In this document: one piece after another, positions 1 to 8,510 of the stretch
Position numbering within the stretch: position 1 is the first letter of the stretch
Layout of the letters: every line of letters begins with the position of its first letter
DNA from: an uncultured Desulfobulbus sp.
GTDB lineage: Bacteria; Desulfobacterota; Desulfobulbia; Desulfobulbales; Desulfobulbaceae
Assembly: GCA_946539945.1 (NCBI GenBank)
Contig: CAMNHX010000044.1
Coordinates: 1 to 8,637 of the forward strand
Direction of reading: 5' to 3'
Length of the DNA: 8,637 bases
Notes under the pieces: generated by a model
Told to the model about the DNA's origin: nothing
Databases searched by the model: none
Seen by the model: only the letters and a program-made list of their open reading frames with translations
Position numbers and translations under genes: made by a program

Positions 1-622
<622 letters not shown>

Positions 623-683
623 GTTTGGCTCCTCTTGTCTCGTTGACAACAATGACAGGACAGTTCCCGGAGAGCAAGCCGCC

Positions 684-3600
684 TTACTCCAGCAGCTCAA
701 TATCCAGACACAGACCTTTCAGTTCCTTCACCAGAACATGGAAGGATTCAGGCAGACCGGTTTCCAGGAAGTTGTTGCCATTGATGATCTTTTCATACAT
801 GGTGGTACGCCCCTCAACATCGTCGGACTTGACGGTGAGAAACTCCTTGAGGGTATAGGCCGCGCCATAGGCTTCCATGGCCCAGACCTCCATTTCACCC
901 AGACGCTGCCCACCGAACTGGGCTTTGCCGCCCAAGGGCTGCTGCGTCACCAGCGAGTAGGGGCCAGTGGACCGGGCGTGAATCTTGTTGGCAACCAGGT
1001 GGTGCAGCTTGAGCATATACATGGTTCCCACTGTCACCTGATTGGCAAAGGGCTGGCCAGTCAGGCCGTCGTAGAGCGTGGTTTGCCCAACTTCATCCAC
1101 TCCGGCCTCTTTCAGGAGACCCCGGATGGACTCTTCAGATGCGCCGTCAAAGACCGGCGTGGCCACGTGAATGCCGTGCCCGTACTTACGCAACATATCC
1201 AGGAGCGCGTCATCGTCCAGTCCCTCTGTCAGACGGGCGTATTCCTGTTCGCTGTAAATCGCCTTGAGCTTGTTTTTGGCCTGCTCCAGCTCATGGTCCT
1301 TGGCCAGTTTTGCCAACTGCTCGCCCAGTTTCTTGGCGCCGTAGCCCAGATGGCATTCCAATACCTGCCCCACGTTCATGCGCGAGGGCACACCGAGAGG
1401 ATTCAGAACCATGTCAACAGTTGTGCCGTCCGCAAAAAAGGGCATATCCTCTTCAGGCAGGAGTCTGGAGACCACGCCCTTGTTGCCGTGGCGTCCGGCC
1501 ATTTTGTCGCCCACCGAGAGCTTGCGCTTGGTGGCCACATAGATCTTCACCATCTTGACCACGCCTGGCGGCAGATCGTCGCCCTTTTCCAGACGCTCGG
1601 CAATACCCTCATACCTTTTGCGCACCTCTCCCGCCTGATTGCTGTGGCGGGTGAAAATGGCCTCAATCTCGTCCTGGTACTTGGCCTTCTCGGCAAAATC
1701 CAGGGTATGCAGATCGCTCCAGGCTATCTGGTTGATGACCTCCGCATTGAGCTTTTTGCCCAGCTTCAGCAGGATTTCGCCATTGGCATCCTTGATGTCG
1801 CTTTTCGCGGTCCGGCCTTCCAGAAGAGTAGCCAGTGCATGGCGCACACCCTTTTGCAGACAGGCCAGTTCAGCTTCCATGTCCCGATTGATATGCTCAA
1901 TCTCCAGCTCCTCAATCATGAGCGCCCGGTCGTCCTTGTCCACACCCTTGCGGGAAAAGACCTTGGCGTCAATCACCACGCCCTCAATGCCCGGCGGAAC
2001 CCGCAGAGAGGTATCCTTGACATCCCCGGCCTTTTCGCCAAAGATGGCGCGCAACAGCTTTTCTTCTGGCGACAGCATGGTTTCACCCTTGGGTGTCACC
2101 TTGCCCACCAGCATATCGCCTGCCTTGACCTCCGCGCCAATGCGGACAATGCCTGACTCGTCCAGATTGCGCAGACCATCGTCACCAATGTTGGGAATAT
2201 CACGGGTGATTTCTTCCTTGCCCAGTTTGGTGTCCCGGGCCATGGTTTCAAACACCTCGATATGCACCGAGGTGAAGGTGTCTTCCTTGAGCAATCGCTC
2301 GTTAATCAGGATGGAGTCTTCAAAGTTGTAGCCTCGCCACGGCATAAAGGCGATGGTCACGTTCTTGCCCAGAGCCAGTTCGCCCGCCTCGGTGGAGGGG
2401 CCGTCTGCCAGAACCTGTCCCTTGCTCACCCGTTCGCCCGGATAGACCACCGCCTTCTGGCTGAAACAGGTGTTCTGGTTGGACTTCTTGTACTTGGTGA
2501 GCCGGTACACCGCCACGCCTGTCTCAAAGCCGTCGATTCCAGGCTCATCGTAGCGGATGACTACTCGGTTGGCGTCCGCTTCTTCCACAATACCCTCACC
2601 CGCTGCCAGGAGGCAGGCGCCGGAATCGCGAGCCACATACTTTTCCACACCCGTACCAACCAAAGGCGCGGTGCAACGCAGGAGCGGCACAGCCTGACGC
2701 TGCATATTTGAACCCATCAAGGCGCGGTTGGCGTCGTCGTTCTCCAGAAAAGGAATCAGGGAGGCGGCAATGGACACCATCTGGTTTGGGGCCACGTCCA
2801 TCATGGTCACATCCTCTGCCGCAACCCGGGTCACCTCACCCTCACTTCGTGCAATCAGGTGAGCCTCGGCAATCCGCTTGTCCTCCAGACGGACGCTGGC
2901 CGGGGCAATAACCTTCTGCGCCTCCTGCAAGGCAGACAGGTACTCGTATTTGTCCGACACTACCCGGTCCTGTACAAAGCGGTAAGGCGTCTCGATAAAG
3001 CCGTAGGGATTCACCGTAGCATAGGTGGCCAGAGAGACAATCAGGCCGATGTTCGGGCCTTCAGGCGTTTCTACCGGGCAAATGCGACCGTAGTGCGTGG
3101 GGTGAACGTCGCGCACCTCAAAGCCCGCCCGCTCCCTGGTCAAACCGCCCGGTCCCAGGGCAGACATACGGCGCTTGTGCGTCACTTCAGACAGAGGATT
3201 GGTCTGATCCATGAACTGGGACAACTGGCTGGTCCCGAAAAACTCCTTGATAGCAGCAGTGACCGGCTTGGGATTGACCAGATCGTGGGGCATCAGGGTT
3301 TCCAGTTCCTGCATGGTCATGCGCTCCTTAATGGCACGTTCCATACGAACCAGACCGATGCGGAACTGGTTTTCGCAGAGTTCGCCCACCGTGCGGACAC
3401 GCCGGTTTCCCAAGTGATCAATGTCATCCCCCTCTGCGCTGCTGTCCTTGAGGCGCACCAGATGTTTCACGCTTTCCAGAATGTCTTCCTTGGTCAGGGT
3501 GCGCTTGTCAATGGGAATGTCCAAACCCAGTTTGGCGTTGATTTTATAGCGCCCCACCTCGGACAGATCATAGGTTGAATCCTGGAAAAACAGGCTGTCA

Positions 3601-4760
3601 AAAAAGGATTGGGCAATTTCAGGTGTCGGCGGACTGGAGGGACGCAAACGCCGGTAAATCTCGATCAAGGAATCCTCGGTTCCCTTGATCTTGTCTGCCT
3701 GCACGGTCTTGCGAAAGGATTCGCTGTAGGAAACGCCGTCAATATACAGGAGTTGGAAGGATTCAAGGCTGGTTGTCTCCACCTTGTCCAGAAAGTCGGC
3801 GGTCAGCTCGGAATTGCAGGCAGCCAGCAGTTCGCCAGTTGCGGGGTCAACCACGTCGTGGGCAAAGAAGCGGCCCAGAAGATTCTCCTTGGAAACTTGT
3901 AAGGCGGTAATGTGGGCTTCTTCCAGTTTTTTGGCCAAGGGCTTGGTCATTTTCTTGCCGCGCTTGGCTACGATCTCGCCTGTGGACGGATTCACAATGT
4001 CCTGGTTCAAACGCTGGCCTATCAAATCGACCGGATTGAACAGGATGCTGTAGTTGCCCGCCTCCATTACCTGGATCGTATCAACGCGATAGAACTCGTT
4101 CAGCAGTTCTTCTTCCGTGTATCCCAGCGCCTTGAGCAGGACTGTGACCGGCAGTTTTCTGCGCCGGTCGATACGCACATACAAATTGTCCTTGATGTCA
4201 AACTCAAAATCCAGCCATGACCCGCGCACAGGAATGATACGCGCAGAATACAGACGCTTACCAGAAGAATGTGAACGCCCGTTGTCATGGGCATAAAACA
4301 GACCAGGAGAACGCTGCAACTGATGCACAATCACCCGCTCCGTTCCGTTGACGACAAACACACCGTCTTGAGTCATAAGCGGCAAGGCTCCCAGAAAAAC
4401 CTCCTGTTCCTTGACGTCCCGGACAGTCTGTGCCTTGGTTTCATCATTCACGTCAAAGGTAATGAGCCGCACCGTGATTTTCAGGGGCGCTTCATAAGTC
4501 ATGCCCCGTTCCATGCACTCTATAACAGTATACTTGGGTTCGCCAAAGTCGTAATGGACAAACTCCAGGGAACACAGCCCGTTGAAATCCTTGATCGGAA
4601 AAATACTTTGAAAAATCGCCTGAAGCCCCTGATTCTTGCGCTCCTGTGGAGCAACACTGTGCTGTAGAAAATGTTCGTAAGACTCCCGCTGCATGGCAAT
4701 GAGATGCGGCGGTTCCATAACTTGGGTCGCTTTGCCAAAGCTCTTACGTACTCTCTCCAT
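684..4760 (-). CDS. rpoB: DNA-directed RNA polymerase subunit beta
   Basis: Full-length beta subunit of RNA polymerase, 1358 residues (E. coli beta has 1342). It forms the second half of the active-site cleft and binds the nascent RNA and rifampicin. Visible landmarks in order: N-terminal protrusion and lobe (about 1-450); rifampicin region at about 510-545, containing [20 protein letters not shown]; the motif [13 protein letters not shown] at 562-574; the conserved [13 protein letters not shown] at 807-819; the active-site segment [18 protein letters not shown] at 1078-1095; and the C-terminal clamp segment [20 protein letters not shown] near 1282-1301. Gln515, Asp518, His528 and Ser533 match the E. 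coli rifampicin contacts Gln513, Asp516, His526 and Ser531, so a sensitive-type pocket is inferred. The start is the ATG at 4760, with GAGAGGG three bases upstream (rather close). The frame stays open 38 codons further upstream, but that stretch looks like leader, not protein. Stop is TAA. Confidence 0.98.
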   Translation of the reverse strand: MERVRKSFGKATQVMEPPHLIAMQRESYEHFLQHSVAPQERKNQGLQAIFQSIFPIKDFNGLCSLEFVHYDFGEPKYTVIECMERGMTYEAPLKITVRLITFDVNDETKAQTVRDVKEQEVFLGALPLMTQDGVFVVNGTERVIVHQLQRSPGLFYAHDNGRSHSSGKRLYSARIIPVRGSWLDFEFDIKDNLYVRIDRRRKLPVTVLLKALGYTEEELLNEFYRVDTIQVMEAGNYSILFNPVDLIGQRLNQDIVNPSTGEIVAKRGKKMTKPLAKKLEEAHITALQVSKENLLGRFFAHDVVDPATGELLAACNSELTADFLDKVETTSLESFQLLYIDGVSYSESFRKTVQADKIKGTEDSLIEIYRRLRPSSPPTPEIAQSFFDSLFFQDSTYDLSEVGRYKINAKLGLDIPIDKRTLTKEDILESVKHLVRLKDSSAEGDDIDHLGNRRVRTVGELCENQFRIGLVRMERAIKERMTMQELETLMPHDLVNPKPVTAAIKEFFGTSQLSQFMDQTNPLSEVTHKRRMSALGPGGLTRERAGFEVRDVHPTHYGRICPVETPEGPNIGLIVSLATYATVNPYGFIETPYRFVQDRVVSDKYEYLSALQEAQKVIAPASVRLEDKRIAEAHLIARSEGEVTRVAAEDVTMMDVAPNQMVSIAASLIPFLENDDANRALMGSNMQRQAVPLLRCTAPLVGTGVEKYVARDSGACLLAAGEGIVEEADANRVVIRYDEPGIDGFETGVAVYRLTKYKKSNQNTCFSQKAVVYPGERVSKGQVLADGPSTEAGELALGKNVTIAFMPWRGYNFEDSILINERLLKEDTFTSVHIEVFETMARDTKLGKEEITRDIPNIGDDGLRNLDESGIVRIGAEVKAGDMLVGKVTPKGETMLSPEEKLLRAIFGEKAGDVKDTSLRVPPGIEGVVIDAKVFSRKGVDKDDRALMIEELEIEHINRDMEAELACLQKGVRHALATLLEGRTAKSDIKDANGEILLKLGKKLNAEVINQIAWSDLHTLDFAEKAKYQDEIEAIFTRHSNQAGEVRKRYEGIAERLEKGDDLPPGVVKMVKIYVATKRKLSVGDKMAGRHGNKGVVSRLLPEEDMPFFADGTTVDMVLNPLGVPSRMNVGQVLECHLGYGAKKLGEQLAKLAKDHELEQAKNKLKAIYSEQEYARLTEGLDDDALLDMLRKYGHGIHVATPVFDGASEESIRGLLKEAGVDEVGQTTLYDGLTGQPFANQVTVGTMYMLKLHHLVANKIHARSTGPYSLVTQQPLGGKAQFGGQRLGEMEVWAMEAYGAAYTLKEFLTVKSDDVEGRTTMYEKIINGNNFLETGLPESFHVLVKELKGLCLDIELLE

Positions 4761-4875
4761 ATACCCTCTCAACACAATTTTTCCGTCAACAAACAGGAAG
4801 AATACACTCTTGAAACAACAGAAAGAGACAACAAGGATGGATTCCCGGACTTCGGAACATGGGGGCAAACACACA

Positions 4876-4906
4876 AACGCTATAGGGCTGAACGCCCTAT
4901 AGCGTT
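4876..4906 (-). promoter_or_regulatory. Perfect 13-bp hairpin in the rplL-rpoB spacer, likely attenuator or RNase processing site
   Basis: The arms 4876-4888 and 4894-4906 are exact inverted complements (AACGCTATAGGGC on the transcript) around a 5-nt loop (GTTCA on the transcript). The stem begins 49 nt after the rplL stop codon and ends 115 nt before the rpoB start. In the transcript it is followed by TTGTGTGTTTG (counting from the last stem base on) rather than a clean U run, so a strong intrinsic terminator is unlikely. In E. coli the same spacer holds a partial transcription attenuator and an RNase III cleavage site that lower polymerase-subunit output relative to ribosomal proteins. Either role, or a simple RNA-stabilising 3' end for the ribosomal part, would fit here. 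The rest of the 195-nt spacer holds a U-rich stretch (4928-4934 on the plus strand is A7) without a convincing stem, and no gene. Confidence 0.7.
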
Positions 4907-4955
4907 ACCAGATTGCGGGCAAGCGCCAAAAAAACAAACAGCGCCAGCCGGGAAA

Positions 4956-5345
4956 TTACTTGATTTCGACCTTGCCGCCAGCAGCTTCAATCTGCTTCTT
5001 GATGTTCTCGGCTTCTTCCTTGTTCACACTTTCCTTGATCGTGGCAGGTACGCCCTCAACCAAGTCTTTGGCCTCTTTCAGACCCAAGGTGGTGACAGCG
5101 CGAACCTCTTTGATGACCTTGATCTTCTGGTCGCCCGCATCAGTCAACACAACGGTAAACTCGGTCTTCTCTTCAGCCGCCGCAGCAGCAGCGCCGCCAT
5201 CGCCAGTAGGTGCAACCGCAACGGCTGCAACAGGAGCAGCTGCGGAAACGCCAAACTTCTCCTCAAGCTCCTTGATCAGTTCGGAAAGCTCCAGAACCGA
5301 CATATTGGCAATGAATTCAATTACTTCTTCTTTCGTTACAGCCAT
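4956..5345 (-). CDS. rplL: Large ribosomal subunit protein bL12 (L7/L12)
   Basis: Stalk protein of the 50S subunit, present in several dimers bound to L10, which recruits and activates the GTPase factors EF-Tu, EF-G and IF2. The 129-residue product shows the standard three parts: an N-terminal dimerisation domain (about 1-33, with [19 protein letters not shown]), an Ala/Gly/Pro-rich flexible hinge (about 35-58), and a globular C-terminal domain (about 60-129) with the factor-binding segment [15 protein letters not shown] at 86-100. Two ATGs lie in frame, at 5351 and 5345. The second is chosen because AGGAGG is 7 nt upstream of it but only 1 nt from the first, and because the family begins M-x-x-T-K. 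It follows rplJ after 51 nt, and a long spacer with a hairpin separates it from rpoB. Stop is TAA. Confidence 0.97.
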   Translation of the reverse strand: MAVTKEEVIEFIANMSVLELSELIKELEEKFGVSAAAPVAAVAVAPTGDGGAAAAAAEEKTEFTVVLTDAGDQKIKVIKEVRAVTTLGLKEAKDLVEGVPATIKESVNKEEAENIKKQIEAAGGKVEIK

Positions 5346-5352
5346 TGTCATT

Positions 5353-5358
5353 CCTCCT
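5353..5358 (-). promoter_or_regulatory. Ribosome binding site deciding the rplL start
   Basis: AGGAGG on the transcript is a perfect Shine-Dalgarno core. The gap is 7 nt to the ATG at 5345 and only 1 nt to the ATG at 5351, so the downstream ATG should be the main start. The strong site fits the need to make several L7/L12 copies per ribosome. Confidence 0.8.
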
Positions 5359-5396
5359 GAAACATTCGGTTACATGGAAGTCGCAAAATGAACGCT

Positions 5397-5921
5397 TCAC
5401 TGTTTTTCTTTCTGCTCTTTTATTGCAGTCAATGCATACAAGAATGTCTGGGGCACGGCATTCAACACTCTGACAAAATTGCTAGGCACAGCAGACATGG
5501 TCCCCAGCAACTTGCCCAGCAACTGTTCACGACCAGGTAGTCTGGACAGGGCAAGCAAATCAGCCTCGCTCAAGCGCTTGCCTTCCAGTCCGGCAGTCCT
5601 GATCGCAAAGCCAGCCTCAAATTCCTTGGCAAAAGCTGACAACACTTTAGCCGGTCCGACCGGTTCCTTGAAACCAACTGCGAGCATGGTTGTCCCCGAC
5701 AAGGCATCGCTTAAATTTTCATAAGGCGTATCCTTGATCGCAAGACGCAACAGGGTATTCTTGGCGATCTGTACCTGTGCATCCTGTTCCCGAAGGTTTT
5801 TGCGCAACTTTTCCAGTTCAGAAACCTTCAGCCCGCGATTCTCGGCGATAACGGCGATTTTTGCCTTGGAAAACGACTCTTTCAAGCCGTCAACCACTTC
5901 ATTTTTCTGGTTACGATCCAA
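5397..5921 (-). CDS. rplJ: Large ribosomal subunit protein uL10
   Basis: L10 forms the base of the L7/L12 stalk: its N-terminal domain binds 23S rRNA together with L11 and its C-terminal helix binds L7/L12 dimers. The product is 174 residues, close to the usual bacterial length. The N-terminal part shows a family-typical pattern (NRGLKVSELEKLRKNLRE at 28-45, then the conserved AKNTLLRLA at 53-61). GFKEPVGPAKVL is at 83-94. The C-terminal stretch from about 137 on is helical in character (LGKLLGTMSAVPSNFVRVLN, then FLYALTAIKEQKEKQ) and is the expected L7/L12-binding region. The start codon is TTG (5921-5919), with AGGAGG 6 nt upstream. No better-placed ATG or GTG gives the right N-terminus. 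The gene is preceded by an L10-type leader RNA, so autoregulation by the L10-L12 complex is likely. Stop is TGA. Confidence 0.96.
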   Translation of the reverse strand: MDRNQKNEVVDGLKESFSKAKIAVIAENRGLKVSELEKLRKNLREQDAQVQIAKNTLLRLAIKDTPYENLSDALSGTTMLAVGFKEPVGPAKVLSAFAKEFEAGFAIRTAGLEGKRLSEADLLALSRLPGREQLLGKLLGTMSAVPSNFVRVLNAVPQTFLYALTAIKEQKEKQ

Positions 5922-5927
5922 AGGGGG

Positions 5928-5933
5928 CCTCCT
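5928..5933 (-). promoter_or_regulatory. Ribosome binding site deciding the TTG start of rplJ
   Basis: AGGAGG on the transcript, 6 nt before the TTG at 5921. It supports TTG as the true start. The same bases can pair with GGCTCC at 5948-5943 (see findings), which would hide the site. Confidence 0.75.
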
Positions 5934-5994
5934 GTGTCAACGGGAGCCAGTCAAAAAGAGCAGAAACAGAAACGACAATGCTGAAATCCAGCCT

Positions 5995-6048
5995 GGTCTC
6001 GGCAGGTGGCATTTGGCCATTAAACGCTTGTACCTGCTGTCTTTGACC
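5995..6048 (-). promoter_or_regulatory. L10 leader RNA (ribosomal protein L10 autoregulatory element)
   Basis: In the 177-nt spacer between rplA and rplJ, the transcript carries the L10-leader core. An outer helix GGTC (6048-6045) pairs with GACC (5998-5995), and an inner helix GCAGGT (6037-6032) pairs with ACCTGC (6007-6002). The two are separated by the asymmetric internal loop AAAGACA on one side and CGA on the other. This GACAGCAGG / CCUGCCGA arrangement with tandem G-A potential is the kink-turn-like hallmark of the L10 leader family found before rplJ in many bacteria. Binding of the L10-(L12) complex here is known in E. coli and other bacteria to reduce rplJ-rplL expression. The apical part (about 6031-6008) has a further small GGC/GCC pairing. 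The rest of the spacer, upstream (6049-6098) and downstream (5922-5994), has no gene. Confidence 0.85.
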
Positions 6049-6098
6049 TTCCCAAAAAAAACTCTATAGAACCACACTAACACTCAACACAACACGCA

Positions 6099-6809
6099 TC
6101 AGGCTGCTTTAATCTGTGTGCGCACATGCAGCGGATCTACCTTCACTCCCGGTCCCATGGTACTGGACAGGGAAATGGCCCGCAAATAAATGCCCTTGCT
6201 GGTTGCAGGCTTCAACTGGATAAGGCGATCCACAAAGCTCAACACGTTTTCCTGCAGTTTTTGCGCACCAAAGGATACCTTTCCCACGACGGCATGCACA
6301 ATGCCAGCCTTATCGACGCGAAAATCCACCTTGCCTTTCTTGATTTCCGCCACCACCCGGGCAATGTCAAAGGTAACAGTACCGAGTTTGGCATTGGGCA
6401 TCAGATTGCGCGGTCCCAGAATGCGGCCAATCTTGCCGACCTCACCCATCATGTCCGGGGTGGCTATGGTCTTGTCAAACTCAAGCCAGCCCTCCTTGAT
6501 TTTGGCGACCAGTTCGTCCGAACCTGCAAAATCAGCGCCTGCCTCCAAGGCTTCCTTTTCCTTTTCACCCTTGGCGAAGACCAGAACACGGGCGGTTTTG
6601 CCAGTGCCGTGCGGCAGAATCACGCTTGAACGCACCATCTGATCCGCATGACGCGGATCCACGCCCAAACGGACAGCAATGTCCACTGATTCATCAAAAT
6701 GGGCGTATGTGGATTTGACAACCAAGTCAAGAGCCTCGCCCAAGTCATACAAACGACCGCGCTCAATGGCCGCAACGACGTTTTTATACTTTTTCCCACG
6801 AGAAGCCAT
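6099..6809 (-). CDS. rplA: Large ribosomal subunit protein uL1
   Basis: L1 binds helices 76-78 of 23S rRNA and forms the mobile L1 stalk that helps move deacylated tRNA out of the E site. The 236-residue product is of normal length. Visible landmarks: the N-terminal GKKYKN (5-10); [20 protein letters not shown] (38-57) and the [13 protein letters not shown] segment (60-72) of domain I; the second-domain region [19 protein letters not shown] (75-93); the signature [19 protein letters not shown] (128-146), which carries Asn where many L1 proteins have Gly; and the C-terminal [11 protein letters not shown] (216-226). The start is the ATG at 6809, with AGGAGG 4 nt upstream. It follows rplK after 64 nt and is separated from rplJ by the L10 leader. 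In E. coli L1 represses translation of rplK-rplA; I could not confidently see that site here. Stop is TGA. Confidence 0.97.
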   Translation of the reverse strand: MASRGKKYKNVVAAIERGRLYDLGEALDLVVKSTYAHFDESVDIAVRLGVDPRHADQMVRSSVILPHGTGKTARVLVFAKGEKEKEALEAGADFAGSDELVAKIKEGWLEFDKTIATPDMMGEVGKIGRILGPRNLMPNAKLGTVTFDIARVVAEIKKGKVDFRVDKAGIVHAVVGKVSFGAQKLQENVLSFVDRLIQLKPATSKGIYLRAISLSSTMGPGVKVDPLHVRTQIKAA

Positions 6810-6873
6810 ACGTCCTCCTCTTCTCCCTCGTGCCTGCTCGCTTCAGACACAGGTGCAAGCGAATGATCAATTT

Positions 6874-7299
6874 TTACTGAATAACGGTTATGCCGCAACT
6901 TCTGGCAGTCCCCTCAACAATACGAATGGCCTGTTCAATGTCGTAGGCATTCAGGTCAGCCATTTTGATTTGCGCGATTTCCCTGATCTTTTCGCGGCTT
7001 AACTCGGCAACACGTTCCTTTTTGGGATTGCTGGAACCTTTGTCCAGTCCTGCAGCCTTGAGCAGCAAGACAGAAGCAGGTGGCGACTTGGTAATAAAAG
7101 AATAGGAGCGGTCGGAATAGACCGTGATAACCACCGGAATAATGGTGTCACCCAAGGTCTGGGTCTGCGCATTAAAAGCCTTGCAAAAATCCATGATGTT
7201 GAGTCCATGCTGACCAAGCGCCGGACCGACCGGGGGAGACGGATTTGCTTTCCCCGCAGGAATCTGCAATTTGATGTATGCCTGTATCTTCTTTGCCAT
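6874..7299 (-). CDS. rplK: Large ribosomal subunit protein uL11
   Basis: L11 sits at the base of the factor-binding stalk on the 23S GTPase-associated region, with L10. It is needed for RelA-dependent stringent response and forms part of the thiostrepton pocket in other bacteria. The product is 141 residues, the same class of length as E. coli L11. The N-terminal domain shows [18 protein letters not shown] at 15-32, including the prolines at 23 and 26 whose changes give thiazole-antibiotic resistance elsewhere; they are wild type here. [10 protein letters not shown] follows at 34-43. The linker and C-terminal RNA-binding domain carry [13 protein letters not shown] (72-84) and a typical end, [10 protein letters not shown] (128-137). 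The start is the ATG at 7299, with AGGGAG 6 nt upstream. It lies 26 nt after nusG, so the two are probably one transcript. Stop is TAA. Confidence 0.98.
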   Translation of the reverse strand: MAKKIQAYIKLQIPAGKANPSPPVGPALGQHGLNIMDFCKAFNAQTQTLGDTIIPVVITVYSDRSYSFITKSPPASVLLLKAAGLDKGSSNPKKERVAELSREKIREIAQIKMADLNAYDIEQAIRIVEGTARSCGITVIQ

Positions 7300-7325
7300 A
7301 GTGTTCTCCCTGAACGCCCTGGAAA

Positions 7326-7889
7326 CTAATTCTTGCTCACTTGGATATATTCCAGCTCTACCGGAGTAGGACGCCCAAAAATATAAACCTTCACTCGCAC
7401 CCGCCCTTTATCGGGAAAAACTTCTTCAATAATGCCATGAAAATTGGCAAAAGGTCCGTCCGTTACTCGTACCTGATCACCTTCGCTAAAGACAACCTTG
7501 GGCTTGGGCTTGTTGCTGCCCTCTGCAATACGACCAATAATCCTTTCCGCTTCCTCATCGGTCAAGGCCGGAATCTTTTTATAAATCTCGCTGTCGTTAC
7601 CAGCGCTGCTCATGTTGACGCCAACAAACCCGGTCACGCGCAGGGTCTCCTGCACCGTGTGCCAGGAGTACTGCGTCATCTCCATATTGATCAGGATATA
7701 GCCGGGAAAAAACTTGCGTTCCGAGGTTTTGCGCGAACCCTTCACCATTTCCACTACACGCTCGGTAGGGATGAGGATTTCGCCAAACAACTCTTCCTGA
7801 TGAGCAGCCTTGATCCGTTCCTCCAGAGAAGACTTGACCTTGCGTTCGAAACCGGTATGTGTATGGACAATATACCACTTTTTTGCCAT
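7326..7889 (-). CDS. nusG: Transcription termination/antitermination factor NusG
   Basis: NusG binds the RNA polymerase clamp and contacts Rho, or ribosomal S10 through its C-terminal domain, so it tunes pausing, Rho termination and transcription-translation coupling. The product is 187 residues, a standard two-domain form with no insertion. The NGN domain (about 1-115) shows [16 protein letters not shown] at 3-18, the conserved KFFPGYILI at 59-67 and LRVTGFVG at 83-90. A charged linker (about 121-132) leads to the KOW domain with [19 protein letters not shown] at 134-152 and [14 protein letters not shown] at 168-181. The start is the ATG at 7889, with GGAG 8 nt upstream. It lies 15 nt after secE, a pairing conserved across bacteria, and 26 nt before rplK. 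Stop is TAA. Confidence 0.98.
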   Translation of the reverse strand: MAKKWYIVHTHTGFERKVKSSLEERIKAAHQEELFGEILIPTERVVEMVKGSRKTSERKFFPGYILINMEMTQYSWHTVQETLRVTGFVGVNMSSAGNDSEIYKKIPALTDEEAERIIGRIAEGSNKPKPKVVFSEGDQVRVTDGPFANFHGIIEEVFPDKGRVRVKVYIFGRPTPVELEYIQVSKN

Positions 7890-7904
7890 GCTGATTGCTC
7901 CGAC

Positions 7905-8192
7905 TCAATTCATCCCAAAATTCAGGATAAAGGTCACCAGCTTACCCAACAGCAAATCAACCGATCCCAGAAAGAAGGAAAGAAACATGACCAAGACCAA
8001 AACGAAGCAGGTCAACCCGGCTGTCACTTTTTTGGCAGGCCAGACAATTTTGCCGAACTCATCCAGAACGTCCTGAAAGAACAACCGGATACCGGATGGA
8101 GTGAATGAACTCTCGCCATTACTCCCAACAGAAGGGGTCTTGTCGGAGTTAACGCCTGCACCTTTCCCTTTTGTCAGCTTTTTAGTGCCCAT
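7905..8192 (-). CDS. secE: Preprotein translocase subunit SecE
   Basis: SecE clamps the two halves of the SecY channel in the inner membrane. The product is 95 residues with one membrane segment (about 58-78), the short form found in most bacteria rather than the three-helix form of E. coli. A charged, low-complexity N-terminal tail (1-32) is followed by an amphipathic surface helix with the family hallmark FFQDVLDEFGKIVWPAKK at 38-55, where the Trp-Pro pair is the usual signature. The start is the ATG at 8192; GGAGGG lies 14 nt upstream, farther than normal. The frame is open further upstream only because it reads through the spacer and the tRNA gene, so a longer protein is not credible. It lies between tRNA-Trp and nusG. 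Stop is TGA. Confidence 0.95.
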   Translation of the reverse strand: MGTKKLTKGKGAGVNSDKTPSVGSNGESSFTPSGIRLFFQDVLDEFGKIVWPAKKVTAGLTCFVLVLVMFLSFFLGSVDLLLGKLVTFILNFGMN

Positions 8193-8253
8193 GAAAATGT
8201 GCAAAGCCCTCCGTACTGTACTTCTTGTGCTTGACTGACAACAGACAACAGTA

Positions 8254-8329
8254 TGGCAGGCCAGGGAGGATTCGAACCCCCAGCCCTCGGATTTGGAGTC
8301 CGATGCTCTACCGTTAGAGCTACTGGCCT
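8254..8329 (-). tRNA. trnW: tRNA-Trp, anticodon CCA
   Basis: A complete cloverleaf can be drawn by hand. The acceptor AGGCCAG pairs fully with CTGGCCT; the D arm is GCTC-TAACGGTA-GAGC; the anticodon arm is TCGGA-CTCCAAA-TCCGA with anticodon CCA; the variable loop is GGGCT; the T arm is GGGGG-TTCGAAT-CCTCC with one G-U wobble in its middle. The discriminator base is G73, a known tryptophan identity base, and the 3' CCA is encoded. It is 76 nt with CCA. It begins only 7 nt after the rpmG stop codon and ends 61 nt before secE, so it must be cut from the operon transcript by tRNA-processing enzymes. Confidence 0.98.
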
Positions 8330-8336
8330 GCACGAA

Positions 8337-8486
8337 TTACTTGGTTTCTTTGTGAGGTGTGTGCTGTCTGCAAAACGGACAATACTTCTTCAATTCCAGT
8401 TTTTGCGGCACTGTCTTTTTGTTCTTTGTCGTGGTATAGTTGCGCTGCTTGCATGTCTGGCAAGCCAGAATAATGTTGTCTCTCAT
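8337..8486 (-). CDS. rpmG: Large ribosomal subunit protein bL33, zinc-binding form
   Basis: L33 is a small 50S protein near the E site. The product is 49 residues and carries the zinc ribbon of the C+ paralogue type: Cys9 and Cys12 in ACQTC, then Cys36 and Cys39 in YCPFC. The family signature [10 protein letters not shown] is at 15-24, and the end [20 protein letters not shown] is typical of L33. The start is the ATG at 8486; a purine-rich GAAGAAAG sits directly before it, so the ribosome binding site is poor or very close. It lies 96 nt after tuf and 7 nt before tRNA-Trp, the order seen in many bacteria in the tuf-secE region. Presence of the four cysteines suggests this is the zinc-replete paralogue; whether a C- copy exists elsewhere cannot be told. 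Stop is TAA. Confidence 0.96.
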   Translation of the reverse strand: MRDNIILACQTCKQRNYTTTKNKKTVPQKLELKKYCPFCRQHTPHKETK

Positions 8487-8510
8487 CTTTCTTCGTCTGC
8501 CAGAGTGACA

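Noticed and set aside
635..649. Small hairpin TTGTC/GACAA next to the rpoC ribosome binding site
   Set aside because: Only 5 bp with two G-C pairs; too weak and too likely by chance to call.
1639..3578. Other long plus-strand frames opposite rpoB (such as 1639-2331 and 2859-3578)
   Set aside because: Same reason: fully antisense to conserved rpoB coding sequence, with composition that reads as reverse-frame protein and no supporting ribosome binding site.
4761..4874. Upstream extension of rpoB to an in-frame ATG at 4874
   Set aside because: The 38 extra residues do not resemble any beta subunit N-terminus, no ribosome binding site suits that ATG, and the ATG at 4760 gives the expected start.
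4915..4945. Possible terminator right after rplL (GCGCC repeats around an A7/T7 run)
   Set aside because: The GGCGCT copies are direct, not inverted, repeats, so no stem forms before the T run.
7300..7325. L1 autoregulatory binding site upstream of rplK
   Set aside because: Expected from E. coli, but I could not identify the paired helices with the asymmetric loop in the 26-nt gap or the start of rplK.
8193..8333. Upstream extension of secE to position 8333
   Set aside because: It would read through the spacer and the whole tRNA-Trp gene.
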